64,000 nt of DNA, taken from contig CAKZMU010000077.1 in NCBI GenBank assembly GCA_937129145.1, positions 20,986-84,985 of the forward strand. Direction: 5' to 3'. This DNA comes from an uncultured Lacinutrix sp. (lineage in GTDB: Bacteria; Bacteroidota; Bacteroidia; Flavobacteriales; Flavobacteriaceae). The position numbers were made by a program, and so were the translations under genes. Position 1 is the first letter of the stretch. Every line of letters starts with the position of its first letter. The notes below the pieces were generated by a model that saw only the letters and a list, made by a program, of their open reading frames with translations, was not told the origin of the DNA and did no database searches. Positions 54,312-62,302 of the stretch are shown here, piece after piece.

Positions 54312-55244
54312 AAATGGTAAATTTGTTACATCTACATTTCCGCCAGAAATAATTATTCCGACTTCTTTATTTTTAAATTGTTCTTTCTCTTTTAATAATG
54401 CCGCGAAAGCAACTGCGCTAGATGGTTCGATGATTATTTTCATTCGTTCCCAAACTAATCTCATTGCTTCAATAATCTCATCCTCTTCCACAAGAATAAT
54501 ACGTTCGACCTCATCTTTAATAATCGGAAAATTTCTATCTCCAAAATTTGTTCTTAAGCCATCAGCAATTGTATTTGTAGAATCATTATACTCAATTTTA
54601 CCACTTTGCAATGAACGATATCCATCATCAGCATTTTTAGGTTCTCCTCCTACAACTTTACATTTATCAGAAAAATATTTTACAGCTAAAGCAGTTCCTG
54701 CCATTAGCCCTCCACCACCAACTGGTGTAAATATATAATCTAAATCTGGCTGCTCTTCTAATAGTTCAATAGCAGCTGTTCCTTGTCCATGAATAACATC
54801 ATCATCATTTGAAGGATGAATAAATGTTGCTCCAGTTTCTTCTTTTACCTTAATGGACATTTCCTCTCGTTCTTTAGGAAGTGGTCCACTCTCAATTATA
54901 TCACCCTTATAACCTCTTACTGCCTTCTTTTTTACTTCTGGTGCATTTTCAGGCATTACAATGAATGCCTCAATACCAATTTTATTTGCAGCTAATGATA
55001 AAGCTTGTGCAAAATTCCCTGAACTATGTGTTGTAACTCCTTTTTGTCTTTCTTCTTCGGAAAGGTTTAAAATTGCATTTGCCGCACCACGCATTTTAAA
55101 AGCTCCCATTTTTTGAAAATTTTCGCATTTAAAATATATTGAACAACCTGCAATGTCATTTATTAATTGAGATGACAGCACAGGCGTTTTGTGAATGTAT
55201 GGTTTCACTCGATTATGAACTTGTATGAGAAAATTTTTGTTCAA
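54309..55244 (-). CDS. PLP-dependent threonine/serine dehydratase-like enzyme
   Basis: A 311-residue fold-type II enzyme without the C-terminal ACT domain of biosynthetic IlvA. The PLP lysine is in MGAFKMRGA (near residue 51), the substrate loop is THSSGNFAQAL and the phosphate cup is GGGGLMAGT near 176-184. It could be a catabolic threonine dehydratase, a serine dehydratase or a serine racemase; these cannot be told apart here. Its place within paa is not explained by the pathway. The start overlaps the preceding gene by four bases. Confidence 0.82.
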   Translation of the reverse strand: MNKNFLIQVHNRVKPYIHKTPVLSSQLINDIAGCSIYFKCENFQKMGAFKMRGAANAILNLSEEERQKGVTTHSSGNFAQALSLAANKIGIEAFIVMPENAPEVKKKAVRGYKGDIIESGPLPKEREEMSIKVKEETGATFIHPSNDDDVIHGQGTAAIELLEEQPDLDYIFTPVGGGGLMAGTALAVKYFSDKCKVVGGEPKNADDGYRSLQSGKIEYNDSTNTIADGLRTNFGDRNFPIIKDEVERIILVEEDEIIEAMRLVWERMKIIIEPSSAVAFAALLKEKEQFKNKEVGIIISGGNVDVTNLPF

Positions 55245-55627
55245 TTATTTTTCAATTCTTTTATTACTTGACTATTAGTTAATTCTTTGCCTTCCCAAAC
55301 TTTAACTATTTTACCTTTCAATCTTTCTGCAATCTCTAAGAATATTCTATTTTCCACCTCAGCTATACCACCTTCAGTATAATCAAGTGGATGAAATAAA
55401 ATACTACTATATCTATTAATACTACTCTTCGCTTTTAATTTTAAAATCAAATCATTCATGAAGTTTTCAGCTATATTGAATTCAGCAATCAATAACCTTT
55501 CCGATGAAAATGGTTTTTCTGATTTCTCACTTACTCTAATATTTTTATCAACGTCAATTATTTCAACATAATTTTTTGAAACCTTAATATATAATCTGTT
55601 ATGTTTAAAAAGCTCAAGCAAACTCAC
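55241..55627 (-). CDS. Protein of unknown function with faint MreB-like text
   Basis: I start at GTG 55627, directly after the paaG stop, which gives 128 residues; a longer frame would overlap paaG by 83 bp. SILFHPLDYTEGGIAEVENRIFLEIA has the pattern of the MreB/actin-like segment that reads PSGITEVERRAV in MreB (parts only compared), and the N-terminal half is a beta-rich stretch with FSSERLLIAEFN. A whole MreB is not present. I do not recognise the family. It overlaps the dehydratase start by four bases, so it is translated in the paa operon. Confidence 0.55.
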   Translation of the reverse strand: MSLLELFKHNRLYIKVSKNYVEIIDVDKNIRVSEKSEKPFSSERLLIAEFNIAENFMNDLILKLKAKSSINRYSSILFHPLDYTEGGIAEVENRIFLEIAERLKGKIVKVWEGKELTNSQVIKELKNN

Positions 55628-55628
55628 A

Positions 55629-56408
55629 TTACTTTCCTTTAAAATTAGGTTTACGTTTTTCAATAAATGCCGCAACACCTTCTCTATAATCTTCACTTTG
55701 AGCTGCCTCAATTTGTAATTTAGATTCTAATGCCAATTGAGTATCTAAATCATTTGTCATTGAATTATTAAACAATTCTTTAATCATTCCAAGTGCTTTG
55801 GTTGGCATATTTGCCAGTTTTAAAGCGAGTTTATTAACCTCTTCTTCAAAACTATCTAATGGAATCATTTTATATATCATGCCAAGGCGTTCAGCTTCTT
55901 CTGCAGTAATCTTATCTCCTAACATAGCTAAAGCTTGAGCTTTTTGAAAACCAATTAAACGTGGTAAAAAGAAAGTCCCTCCGCTATCTGGCACTAAACC
56001 GATAAGGCTAAATGCTTGAATAAAGCTAACTTTTTCATGAGCCACCACAATATCACAGGCTAGAGCTATATTCGCTCCTGCACCAGCAGCTACACCATTT
56101 ACCTTAGCGATAATGGGCTTCTTTATAGAACGTATTCTAGTGATAATTGGGTTGTAATGCTCTTCGAGAATTTTTTTGAATCCTGGGTTTAAATCAGGAT
56201 TTGTAACTTCTTTTAAATCTTGACCTGCACAAAACGCTTTTCCATTTCCAGTTAGTACAATTGCTCTAACATCTTGATTTGCTTCACAGTCATCCAATAT
56301 GTTTTGAAGACTTAAAGCCATCTCACGATTAAAGCTATTAAATACCTCAGGTCTATTGAGAGTAATAAACGCTATTTTGTTTTTAATTTTCAGTTCTATA
56401 GAACTCAT
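55629..56408 (-). CDS. paaG: 1,2-epoxyphenylacetyl-CoA isomerase (PaaG-type crotonase)
   Basis: A 259-residue crotonase. I start at ATG 56408 (MSSIELKIKNKIAFITLNR); the longer frame adds 25 residues that overlap the VOC gene. Oxyanion segments are FCAGQDLKEV and GVAAGAGANIALA, and IGLVPDSGGTFFL holds the acidic residue typical of PaaG isomerases (aspartate in place of glutamate). It converts the ring epoxide to the oxepin. It is followed by the small unknown gene and lies 1 bp from the VOC gene. Confidence 0.88.
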   Translation of the reverse strand: MSSIELKIKNKIAFITLNRPEVFNSFNREMALSLQNILDDCEANQDVRAIVLTGNGKAFCAGQDLKEVTNPDLNPGFKKILEEHYNPIITRIRSIKKPIIAKVNGVAAGAGANIALACDIVVAHEKVSFIQAFSLIGLVPDSGGTFFLPRLIGFQKAQALAMLGDKITAEEAERLGMIYKMIPLDSFEEEVNKLALKLANMPTKALGMIKELFNNSMTNDLDTQLALESKLQIEAAQSEDYREGVAAFIEKRKPNFKGK

Positions 56409-56409
56409 A

Positions 56410-56796
56410 TTAATTTGATAATTTAAAGTGCGGATTATAAATGATTCCAATGATATTTCTCCACGGGTCATAAAGACTTGCAACCATTATATCGTCACCA
56501 ACATTATTTGGTTCTTCGTGTTTTGTTGCTCCTAAATTTAATAAATGTTGATATGCCTCACTAATATTATTCACTCCCCAATATGAAAATACATTTTCGG
56601 TTTTTAAGTTGATATCCCTGTCTTCAGATTGTAATCCTAGTTCATATCCGCCAATATTAAAACCAACATAAAATGGTTCATTAAAATAAGGTTTGGTATT
56701 AAAAGCTTCTGAATACCATTTTGTACCTTCAACTATATCACCAACCATATATATGGTAGTTCTAAGTCCTAGCATTAAAGATTTATTATCGCTCAT
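56410..56796 (-). CDS. VOC (glyoxalase/bleomycin-resistance fold) protein
   Basis: A protein of 128 residues from ATG 56796, or 140 from 56832, which would overlap paaD by 13 bp. GLRTTIYMVGDIVEGTKWY and PFYVGFNIGGYELGLQ are the repeated beta-alpha-beta modules of the fold, and DPWRNIIGIIYNPHF closes it. VOC enzymes bind a metal, but the set of ligands is not complete enough to name a reaction. It lies between paaD and paaG, so it may handle a by-product of the pathway; that is inference. Confidence 0.78.
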   Translation of the reverse strand: MSDNKSLMLGLRTTIYMVGDIVEGTKWYSEAFNTKPYFNEPFYVGFNIGGYELGLQSEDRDINLKTENVFSYWGVNNISEAYQHLLNLGATKHEEPNNVGDDIMVASLYDPWRNIIGIIYNPHFKLSN

Positions 56797-56819
56797 ACCT
56801 GATTGAACTCTTAATTCTT

Positions 56820-57338
56820 TTATTTCAAACATTTAAAATAATCAAAAGGCTCTTGACAGTCTTCACATTTAAATAATGCTTTACATGCTGTTGAACCAAA
56901 TTGACTTACTAACTTAGTGTTTTGTGAACCGCAATTAGTGCACTTCACTATTTTTTTATTTCCTAATAATGCATCCTTGTCAGCATCGGCATCTAAAGGT
57001 GGTGCAATTCCATATTTCTCTAAAGCATTTCTACCTTCTTGAGAAATCCAGTCTGTTGTCCAAGCTGGAGTTAACACCAATTCAATATTTGTTTTATACC
57101 CTGCTTTATTAAATGCCGCAGTAATATCATCAGCAATAACATCCATTGCAGGACAGCCACTATATGTAGGTGTTATAACAACTTGCACTAAATCACCATC
57201 AAGTTTAGCTTGACGAACAACTCCCATATCTAAAATTGTTAATACCGGAATTTCTGGATCTGATACTTGATCTAGAATTGGAATTAACTCTGAATCTATG
57301 TCAGCGTGCTCGATCATTACTTTATTCATTTTTACCAA
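56820..57338 (-). CDS. paaD: Phenylacetyl-CoA epoxidase maturation protein PaaD
   Basis: A 172-residue protein with a DUF59/MIP18 domain (ILDQVSDPEIPVLTILDMG, then TPTYSGCPAMDVI) and a C-terminal zinc ribbon (CTNCGSQNT ... CEDCQEPF). PaaD is thought to help assemble iron centres of the epoxidase. The start overlaps the paaC stop by seven bases; a second ATG three codons later is possible. It is the fifth gene of the epoxidase block. Confidence 0.92.
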   Translation of the reverse strand: MVKMNKVMIEHADIDSELIPILDQVSDPEIPVLTILDMGVVRQAKLDGDLVQVVITPTYSGCPAMDVIADDITAAFNKAGYKTNIELVLTPAWTTDWISQEGRNALEKYGIAPPLDADADKDALLGNKKIVKCTNCGSQNTKLVSQFGSTACKALFKCEDCQEPFDYFKCLK

Positions 57339-58087
57339 GACATATTAGGGTACGTTCGTTGCATATATTGCAAATCACTTAACAAATATCCTAAATGCTC
57401 TGTATGAATTCCTTGTTTACCTCCTTTTTGAAACCATTTTGATTCTGGAATTTCGAGAGTTGCGCCCTCTAAAATCTGACCAACTTGTTTATAATATACT
57501 TCTTTCAGCTTTGTCACATCTACCCCAACACCCTGTTCAACCATGGCCTTGTCGGCTTCTGTCTGATGAAATAATTCGTCGGTATACGTCCATAAGCCAT
57601 TAATAGCCTCTTGCATTTTTTGATGACTTTCTTCTGTTCCATCTCCCAATCGTTTTATCCAATCTGATGAAAAACGTTGATGATAGCTCGCTTCTTTAAT
57701 CGATTTTGTAGCAATTGCTGAAAGTGTCAAATCATTGCTCTTCTCTAATTCTTGTAAAAACAATAAATGATATGCATCAAACAAAAACTGTCGTGCCATT
57801 GTATAAGCAAAATTGGTGTTTGGTTGTTCTACCAATAATACATTTACATATTCGCGTTCTTTGCGAAGCATGGCTATATCATCTTCAGTTCTGTTATCGC
57901 CTGCAATTTTTGCTGCATATTGATAATAGCTTCGAACTTGACCAAATAAATCCAATGAGATATTTGTACAAGCTATATCTGTTTCTAAACTTGGGCCATG
58001 ACCACAAAGTTCTCCCATTCTTTGACCAAGTATTAAGGAGTTGTCAGCAATACCTAGAATATATTTGTATAGATTTTTACTTTTCAT
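57332..58087 (-). CDS. paaC: Phenylacetyl-CoA epoxidase structural subunit PaaC
   Basis: A 251-residue helical subunit. LGIADNSLILGQRMGELCG near the start, DIACTNISLDLFGQVRSYY and the C-terminal GKQGIHTEHLGYLLSDLQ are typical of PaaC. It pairs with the catalytic PaaA in the epoxidase core and is needed for activity, but lacks a working di-iron site. It follows a repeat-filled 88-bp gap after paaB, unlike the tight spacing elsewhere in the block. Confidence 0.95.
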   Translation of the reverse strand: MKSKNLYKYILGIADNSLILGQRMGELCGHGPSLETDIACTNISLDLFGQVRSYYQYAAKIAGDNRTEDDIAMLRKEREYVNVLLVEQPNTNFAYTMARQFLFDAYHLLFLQELEKSNDLTLSAIATKSIKEASYHQRFSSDWIKRLGDGTEESHQKMQEAINGLWTYTDELFHQTEADKAMVEQGVGVDVTKLKEVYYKQVGQILEGATLEIPESKWFQKGGKQGIHTEHLGYLLSDLQYMQRTYPNMSW

Positions 58088-58104
58088 GTTTTTTAAATTG
58101 AGAC

Positions 58105-58170
58105 CTTTCGACTGCGCTCAAGGTGACATTTTGTTCCTATTTAAGAGATTCCTGCCTTCGCAGGAATGAC
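58105..58170. repeat. Composite palindromic repeat between paaB and paaC
   Basis: TTTCGACTGCGCTCAAGG with GTGACA at 58106-58127, of the class found inside paaH, and the TTCCTGCCTTCGCAGGAA hairpin at 58149-58166. Confidence 0.75.
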
Positions 58171-58175
58171 AATTA

Positions 58176-58463
58176 TTACATATGTTTTACTTCGTCTGGC
58201 AAATCATAAAACGTTGGATGACGATATACTTTATCTTGAGCAGGTTCAAATAATTCACCGTTATTATCAGGATTTGACGCCGTGATATTTTTAGATTCCA
58301 CAACCCAAATACTCACCCCTTCGTTTCTTCTGGTATATACATCACGAGCATTCTCTAAAGCCATTTCTGCATCAGTAGCGTGTAAGCTTCCACAATGTCT
58401 ATGTTCTAATCCGTTTTTACTTCTAACGAAAACCTCCCAAAGAGGCCAATTTTTTGTTCCCAT
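58176..58463 (-). CDS. paaB: Phenylacetyl-CoA epoxidase subunit PaaB
   Basis: A 95-residue subunit. WPLWEVFVRSKNGLEHRHCG at the start and ENARDVYTRRNEGVSIWVV in the middle match PaaB throughout, and the length is normal. PaaB bridges the PaaAC units in the multicomponent epoxidase. It starts 11 bp after the paaA stop. Confidence 0.95.
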   Translation of the reverse strand: MGTKNWPLWEVFVRSKNGLEHRHCGSLHATDAEMALENARDVYTRRNEGVSIWVVESKNITASNPDNNGELFEPAQDKVYRHPTFYDLPDEVKHM

Positions 58464-58474
58464 ATCAATATCTT

Positions 58475-59431
58475 TTATACGGCTTGTTTTTCTTTTCTTT
58501 CTTTTTGCTTTTCAGCATATGCCATTGCTGCATCACGAACCCATTCGCCTTCTTCCCAAGCACTTACTCTAGCATTCATTCTTTCTTTATTACAAGGACC
58601 ATGTCCTTTTACTACTTGCCAGAATTCGTCCCAATCAATTTCTCCAAAATCGTAACTTCCTTTCTCTTCATTCCATTTTAAATCGGAATCTGGAATGGTT
58701 AATCCTATTAATTCAGCTTGAGGGACTGTTTGGTCAATAAACTGTTGACGTAAATCGTCATTAGACTTACGTTTTAATTTCCATTTCATTGATTGCGCTG
58801 TATGCACAGAAACATCATCTGTTGGACCTAGCATCATTAATGATGGCCACCACCAACGATTTAATGCATCTTGTGCCATTTCTTTTTGCTCAGGAGTTCC
58901 TTGAGCTAATTTTATCATGATTTCATAACCTTGACGTTGATGAAAACTTTCCTCCTTACACACACGAATCATCGCTCTTGCATATGGCCCATAAGAGGTA
59001 TTACACAATGGCACCTGATTAATAATGGCTGCACCATCAACTAACCAACCAATGGCTCCCATATCTGCCCATGTAATTGTTGGGTAATTAAATATGGATG
59101 AATACTTAGCCTTTCCTGAATGTAGTTGATCATAGAGTTCATCTCTAGATACACCAAGAGTTTCACAAGCGCTATATAAATATAACCCATGACCTGCTTC
59201 ATCTTGAATTTTAGCCAACAACGCTACTTTACGTCGTAAAGAAGGTGCTCTTGTAATCCAGTTACCTTCTGGAAGCATTCCAACAACTTCGGAATGTGCA
59301 TGTTGAGACATTTGCCTAATATGTGTTTTGCGGTATTTTTCAGGCATCCAATCTTTAGGTTCAATTTTTTCATCACGCGCTATACGTGCTTCAAATTGTG
59401 CTTCTAAATTTTTTATTTGTTCTTCACTCAT
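58475..59431 (-). CDS. paaA: Phenylacetyl-CoA epoxidase catalytic subunit PaaA
   Basis: A 318-residue ferritin-like di-iron oxygenase. Metal ligands appear in [13 protein letters not shown] and [15 protein letters not shown] (paired Glu-x2-His motifs). It adds one oxygen atom to the aromatic ring of phenylacetyl-CoA to give the 1,2-epoxide, taking electrons from PaaE. The C-terminal tail ([14 protein letters not shown]) is slightly longer and more charged than usual. Confidence 0.96.
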   Translation of the reverse strand: MSEEQIKNLEAQFEARIARDEKIEPKDWMPEKYRKTHIRQMSQHAHSEVVGMLPEGNWITRAPSLRRKVALLAKIQDEAGHGLYLYSACETLGVSRDELYDQLHSGKAKYSSIFNYPTITWADMGAIGWLVDGAAIINQVPLCNTSYGPYARAMIRVCKEESFHQRQGYEIMIKLAQGTPEQKEMAQDALNRWWWPSLMMLGPTDDVSVHTAQSMKWKLKRKSNDDLRQQFIDQTVPQAELIGLTIPDSDLKWNEEKGSYDFGEIDWDEFWQVVKGHGPCNKERMNARVSAWEEGEWVRDAAMAYAEKQKERKEKQAV

Positions 59432-59435
59432 AATA

Positions 59436-59524
59436 ATTTATGACTTTTGATTGACGATTTTTGATTTCTGAATTACTCACTCAGATTTCCTAAATCTCTA
59501 ATCAACATTCTTCAATCGCTAATA
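59436..59524. repeat. ATTAACGATTG-type spacer repeat between paaE and paaA
   Basis: GACTTTTGATTGACGATTTT, TGATTTCTGAATTACTC and TTCTTCAATCGCTAAT, a diverged member of the class seen at 49180, 50478 and 51329. It fills the gap between the two genes. Confidence 0.65.
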
Positions 59525-59525
59525 T

Positions 59526-60599
59526 TTAAACATCAAAATCTACTACTACTTTATCAGTAGTTGGTACAGCTTGACAGCTTAAAACCAAATTCTGAGCAAC
59601 CTCTTTATCATCTAAAGCATAATTAATTTTCATTTCAACTGATCCTTGAATAACTTCGCATTTACAGGTGCTACAAACACCACCTTTACATGCAAATGGC
59701 AAATCTGCTCCTGCTCCTAATGCTGCATCAAGAATGTTATCATAATCCTTAGTCATGGTGAAAGCGAACTCTTTACCACCATCTACAATTGTAACTTCTG
59801 TTCCTTCTACATTTTGTTGTGCTAAACGTTCGGCACGTTTAATGTCTTCTTCCGAAAGTCCAGTTACAAACAACTCAAAATGCACTAATTCTTTTGGTAA
59901 TCCTGCATTAATTAGATACTCACTTACATAATTCACCATTTTCTCAGGTCCACAAAGAAACACTTCACTAGTATCAGGAATATCAATAAAAGTTTTAGTA
60001 AGCACTTTCATTTTGTCATCATCAAATCGTCCATTAAACAATTCGATATCGCGACGCTCTTTTGTTAAGAAATAATATATTTCTAGTCTTCCAAAATATT
60101 TATTTCTTAGTTGTTCCAGTTCTTCTTTAAAGATAATGGATTTTGCTGTTTTATTGACAAAAAATAATTTACAAGTTGAGTTAGGCTCAGCAGCAAGATG
60201 TGTTTTTATCATTGATAGCACAGGTGTAATTCCGCTTCCTGCAGCAAAGAACAAGTAATTTTTATCTTCTTCAGGCATTACGGAAACACCAAAGGTACCA
60301 CTTGGAGGCATTAATTCTAATTCATCTCCTTTTTTCAATTCTTCATTAACATAAGTAGAAAACTTTCCTCCTGGTATCTTTTTTACAGCAACTTTCCACT
60401 GATTTTCAAAAGGGCTTGAACATAATGAATACGAACGACGAACATCTTCTCCAGCGATATCTGCTTTTAAAGTTAAATGCTGGCCTTGTCTAAATTGGAA
60501 TATTTCCTTCAAATCCAATGGGATTTCAAAAGTAATTACTGATGTGTCTTCAGTTTCTTTATATATATCTGCAACTTTTATGTTATAAAAATCTGCCAT
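59526..60599 (-). CDS. paaE: Phenylacetyl-CoA epoxidase reductase PaaE
   Basis: A 357-residue reductase. I start at ATG 60599 (MADFYNIKVADI). The FAD domain has DVRRSYSLCSSP, the NAD(P) domain FAAGSGITPVLSMIKTHL, and a C-terminal plant-type ferredoxin CKGGVCSTCKCE with a fourth cysteine at LSCQAV. It moves electrons from NADPH to the di-iron centre of PaaA. It is the promoter-proximal gene of the paa operon, with a TAAATTTG box and a TetR-type operator upstream. Confidence 0.94.
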   Translation of the reverse strand: MADFYNIKVADIYKETEDTSVITFEIPLDLKEIFQFRQGQHLTLKADIAGEDVRRSYSLCSSPFENQWKVAVKKIPGGKFSTYVNEELKKGDELELMPPSGTFGVSVMPEEDKNYLFFAAGSGITPVLSMIKTHLAAEPNSTCKLFFVNKTAKSIIFKEELEQLRNKYFGRLEIYYFLTKERRDIELFNGRFDDDKMKVLTKTFIDIPDTSEVFLCGPEKMVNYVSEYLINAGLPKELVHFELFVTGLSEEDIKRAERLAQQNVEGTEVTIVDGGKEFAFTMTKDYDNILDAALGAGADLPFACKGGVCSTCKCEVIQGSVEMKINYALDDKEVAQNLVLSCQAVPTTDKVVVDFDV

Positions 60600-60619
60600 A
60601 TCAAATTTAAAATATTTAA

Positions 60620-60650
60620 CTAACACTTGTTAGTTTCATTGACAAATTTA
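60620..60650 (-). promoter_or_regulatory. paa operon promoter box with TetR-type operator
   Basis: On the minus strand TAAATTTG (TAnnTTTG class; 60643-60650) is followed, ten bases on, by the perfect inverted repeat CTAACA-CT-TGTTAG (60620-60633), which would cover the transcription start. No clear -33 element is seen. Confidence 0.65.
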
Positions 60651-60666
60651 CAAAATAATATGATAA

Positions 60667-61236
60667 CTATTTGTTAATTCCGTTAATGAGTACTAAACTT
60701 AATTCATTCGTGAATTTTTGAATGTCTAAATCCTCCTTTTTAGGTAGCCATATGTACAATGAACGTAAGGTTGACAACATAGAGAATATCATCACCTCAG
60801 AATTTCCTTTTACAAGCTCACTATCTTCTATTCCTTTTTCAATAATAATTCTAAAATCATTTTCATAATCCTTTCTAAGCTTCAAATAGTACTCCAACTC
60901 ATTTTCCAAATGCATCCAATCATTATTTAGAGATGCCATCCCATAAGGGTTATTAGAAGTAATATCAACATGTAATGCAACAATTTGCTTTAATTTATCA
61001 ATATTATTTTCGTTAGAATTTTTGATGACTTTCATTTGTTGGGTAAACTGCTCAGCTAACGAAATAATGATATCAGATAAAATTTCTTGTTTAGAATTGA
61101 TATGATTGTATAGACTTGCAGCTTTAATTCCCATAGCTTTAGCGATATCTCTCATTGTAACTGCGCTAAAACCTCTTTGCTTGAATAGAATCGTAGAAGT
61201 TTGAATGATTTCTTCCTTACGTGTTTTGTATTTCAA
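60667..61236 (-). CDS. TetR/AcrR family regulator, probable paa repressor
   Basis: I start at a TTG (61236), which gives MKYKTRKEEIIQTSTILF, the usual TetR opening; the ATG at 61281 adds 15 residues and runs into the operator. The helix-turn-helix is AVTMRDIAKAMGIKAASLYNHI near 25-46. The rest is a helical ligand-binding domain. It stands just upstream of paaE, and inverted repeats of one type lie before both genes, so it probably represses paa and itself until a CoA intermediate binds; that is inference. Confidence 0.85.
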   Translation of the reverse strand: MKYKTRKEEIIQTSTILFKQRGFSAVTMRDIAKAMGIKAASLYNHINSKQEILSDIIISLAEQFTQQMKVIKNSNENNIDKLKQIVALHVDITSNNPYGMASLNNDWMHLENELEYYLKLRKDYENDFRIIIEKGIEDSELVKGNSEVMIFSMLSTLRSLYIWLPKKEDLDIQKFTNELSLVLINGINK

Positions 61237-61272
61237 AAGAATTAAATTTGTTATGAAATATACTGAAAAACT

Positions 61273-61286
61273 GTAACACATGTTAC
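61273..61286. promoter_or_regulatory. TetR-type operator before the regulator gene
   Basis: GTAACA-CA-TGTTAC, a perfect inverted repeat with a two-base spacer, matching the paaE site in all but the outermost base of each half. It lies between the divergent regulator and rhodanese genes and could affect both. Confidence 0.65.
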
Positions 61287-61331
61287 ATGCTAACAGCTTA
61301 ATATTTCTGTTATTTGTAAAAAATATTATTT

Positions 61332-61640
61332 ATGGGGATTTTTAGTTTTTTATTTGGCAACCAACAAAAGAAGATATTAGATTATTTAGAAAACAATGCT
61401 TTAATTCTTGATGTAAGAACAGAACGAGAATATAAAAATGGTGCAATTACTGGTGCAAAGCATATTCCTTTAGATACTCTACGTAATCACATTGAAAATT
61501 TAAGAAAGCTAAAAAAGCCAATTATTGTGTATTGTGCTAGTGGTGTGAGGTCTGCAAAAGCTGCTAAATTTTTAAACCTTAATAATGTTGACGCTATTAA
61601 TGGTGGAGGGTTTCAACGATTAAAACAAATTGCTAAATAG
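61332..61640 (+). CDS. Single-domain rhodanese-like protein
   Basis: A 102-residue sulfurtransferase-type domain. LILDVRTEREYKNGAI near 22-37 and the active loop VYCASGVRSAKAA near 71-83, with cysteine, fit the short rhodanese family. The start MGIFSFLFGN contains a short hydrophobic piece but no signal. It is divergent from the TetR gene across the operator. Sulfur transfer or redox signalling are possible; the substrate is unknown. Confidence 0.85.
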   Translation: MGIFSFLFGNQQKKILDYLENNALILDVRTEREYKNGAITGAKHIPLDTLRNHIENLRKLKKPIIVYCASGVRSAKAAKFLNLNNVDAINGGGFQRLKQIAK

Positions 61641-61662
61641 TAATTACAAACACTTGTTAAAC

Positions 61663-61825
61663 AAAAAGAAGCATTAGATCTTTTCGTAAACGAACGTCAA
61701 CTAATGCTTCAAATATTTGATTAATAGCAGTGTAAATGTAACCTTATTAGTATAACCTAGTTGTGATTTTCGATTACTTTAATAGAATACTAGATAAACG
61801 GAAGCAACATGCGTATTTTTTCGAT
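61663..61825 (-). ncRNA. Candidate small RNA, tandem unit 1
   Basis: On the minus strand it runs from ATCGAA (61825) past GTTTATCTAGT and CTGCTATTAATC to a terminator-like hairpin: GAAGCATTAG pairs with CTAATGCTTC over ten bases (61668-61677, 61701-61710), inner stem TTCG/CGAA closes a TAAA loop, and five T follow. The conserved 107 bp (61719-61825) align without gaps to unit 2. No open frame of note. No promoter was recognised. Confidence 0.55.
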
Positions 61826-61899
61826 TAAATCACTAAAAAGGTGAGAAAGCTAACAAAAAAATAGTGCAGATTATCGAATCGAATAACCTTAATAAAAAT

Positions 61900-62060
61900 A
61901 AAAAAACGCTACTTCTTCTTGTAAACAAGTGTTAGTAGCGTTTTAAATATATTGATTAATAGCAGTGTAAATGTAATCTTAAAATTGAAACCTAAAAGTG
62001 TTTTTCGACTAGTGTAATATTAAACTAGATAAACTGAAAATTTATGCTTATTTATTCGAT
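61900..62060 (-). ncRNA. Candidate small RNA, tandem unit 2
   Basis: Same plan as unit 1, with different arms: AAAACGCTAC pairs with GTAGCGTTTT (61903-61912, 61935-61944), inner stem CTTG/CAAG closes a TAAA loop, and seven T follow on the minus strand. GATTAATAGCAG (61954-61965), ACTAGATAAAC and TTCGAT lie at the same distances from each other as in unit 1. Confidence 0.55.
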
Positions 62061-62087
62061 GAAGTATAGAAAAGAAGATTTATGTGC

Positions 62088-62202
62088 AAAAAAAAGCATC
62101 AGTAATACTCTGATTAAACAGAAATCCCTGACGCCTTTTAAAAATTGATTAATAGCAGACCGAATATATACTTTTTTTGGTTTCCGATAATTTTTTTTCG
62201 AT
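62088..62202 (-). ncRNA. Candidate small RNA, tandem unit 3 (shortened)
   Basis: GATTAATAGCAG (62147-62158) is kept, but the region beyond it is about 50 bp shorter. The hairpin arms AAAAAGCATCAG and CTGACGCCTTTT pair with two mismatches, the inner stem TCTG/CAGA has a loop holding TAAA, and eight T follow on the minus strand. Confidence 0.5.
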
Positions 62203-62302
62203 AACAAGTCGTTAAAAAAGGTAAAGAGTTTTAAGGAATAATTCTTAAAATATTGAATGAAATTATAATGTATTCAAATTGTGGTAATTAGATAATTATT
62301 TC

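Noticed and set aside
61923..61934. CTAACACTTGTT (minus strand) in unit 2 as a TetR operator.
   Set aside because: It forms part of the hairpin loop region, lacks the last half-site bases and is not next to a gene start.
61663..62202. Tandem units read as a CRISPR array.
   Set aside because: Repeat spacing is 235 and 193 bp, the units are long and unequal, and there are no cas genes.
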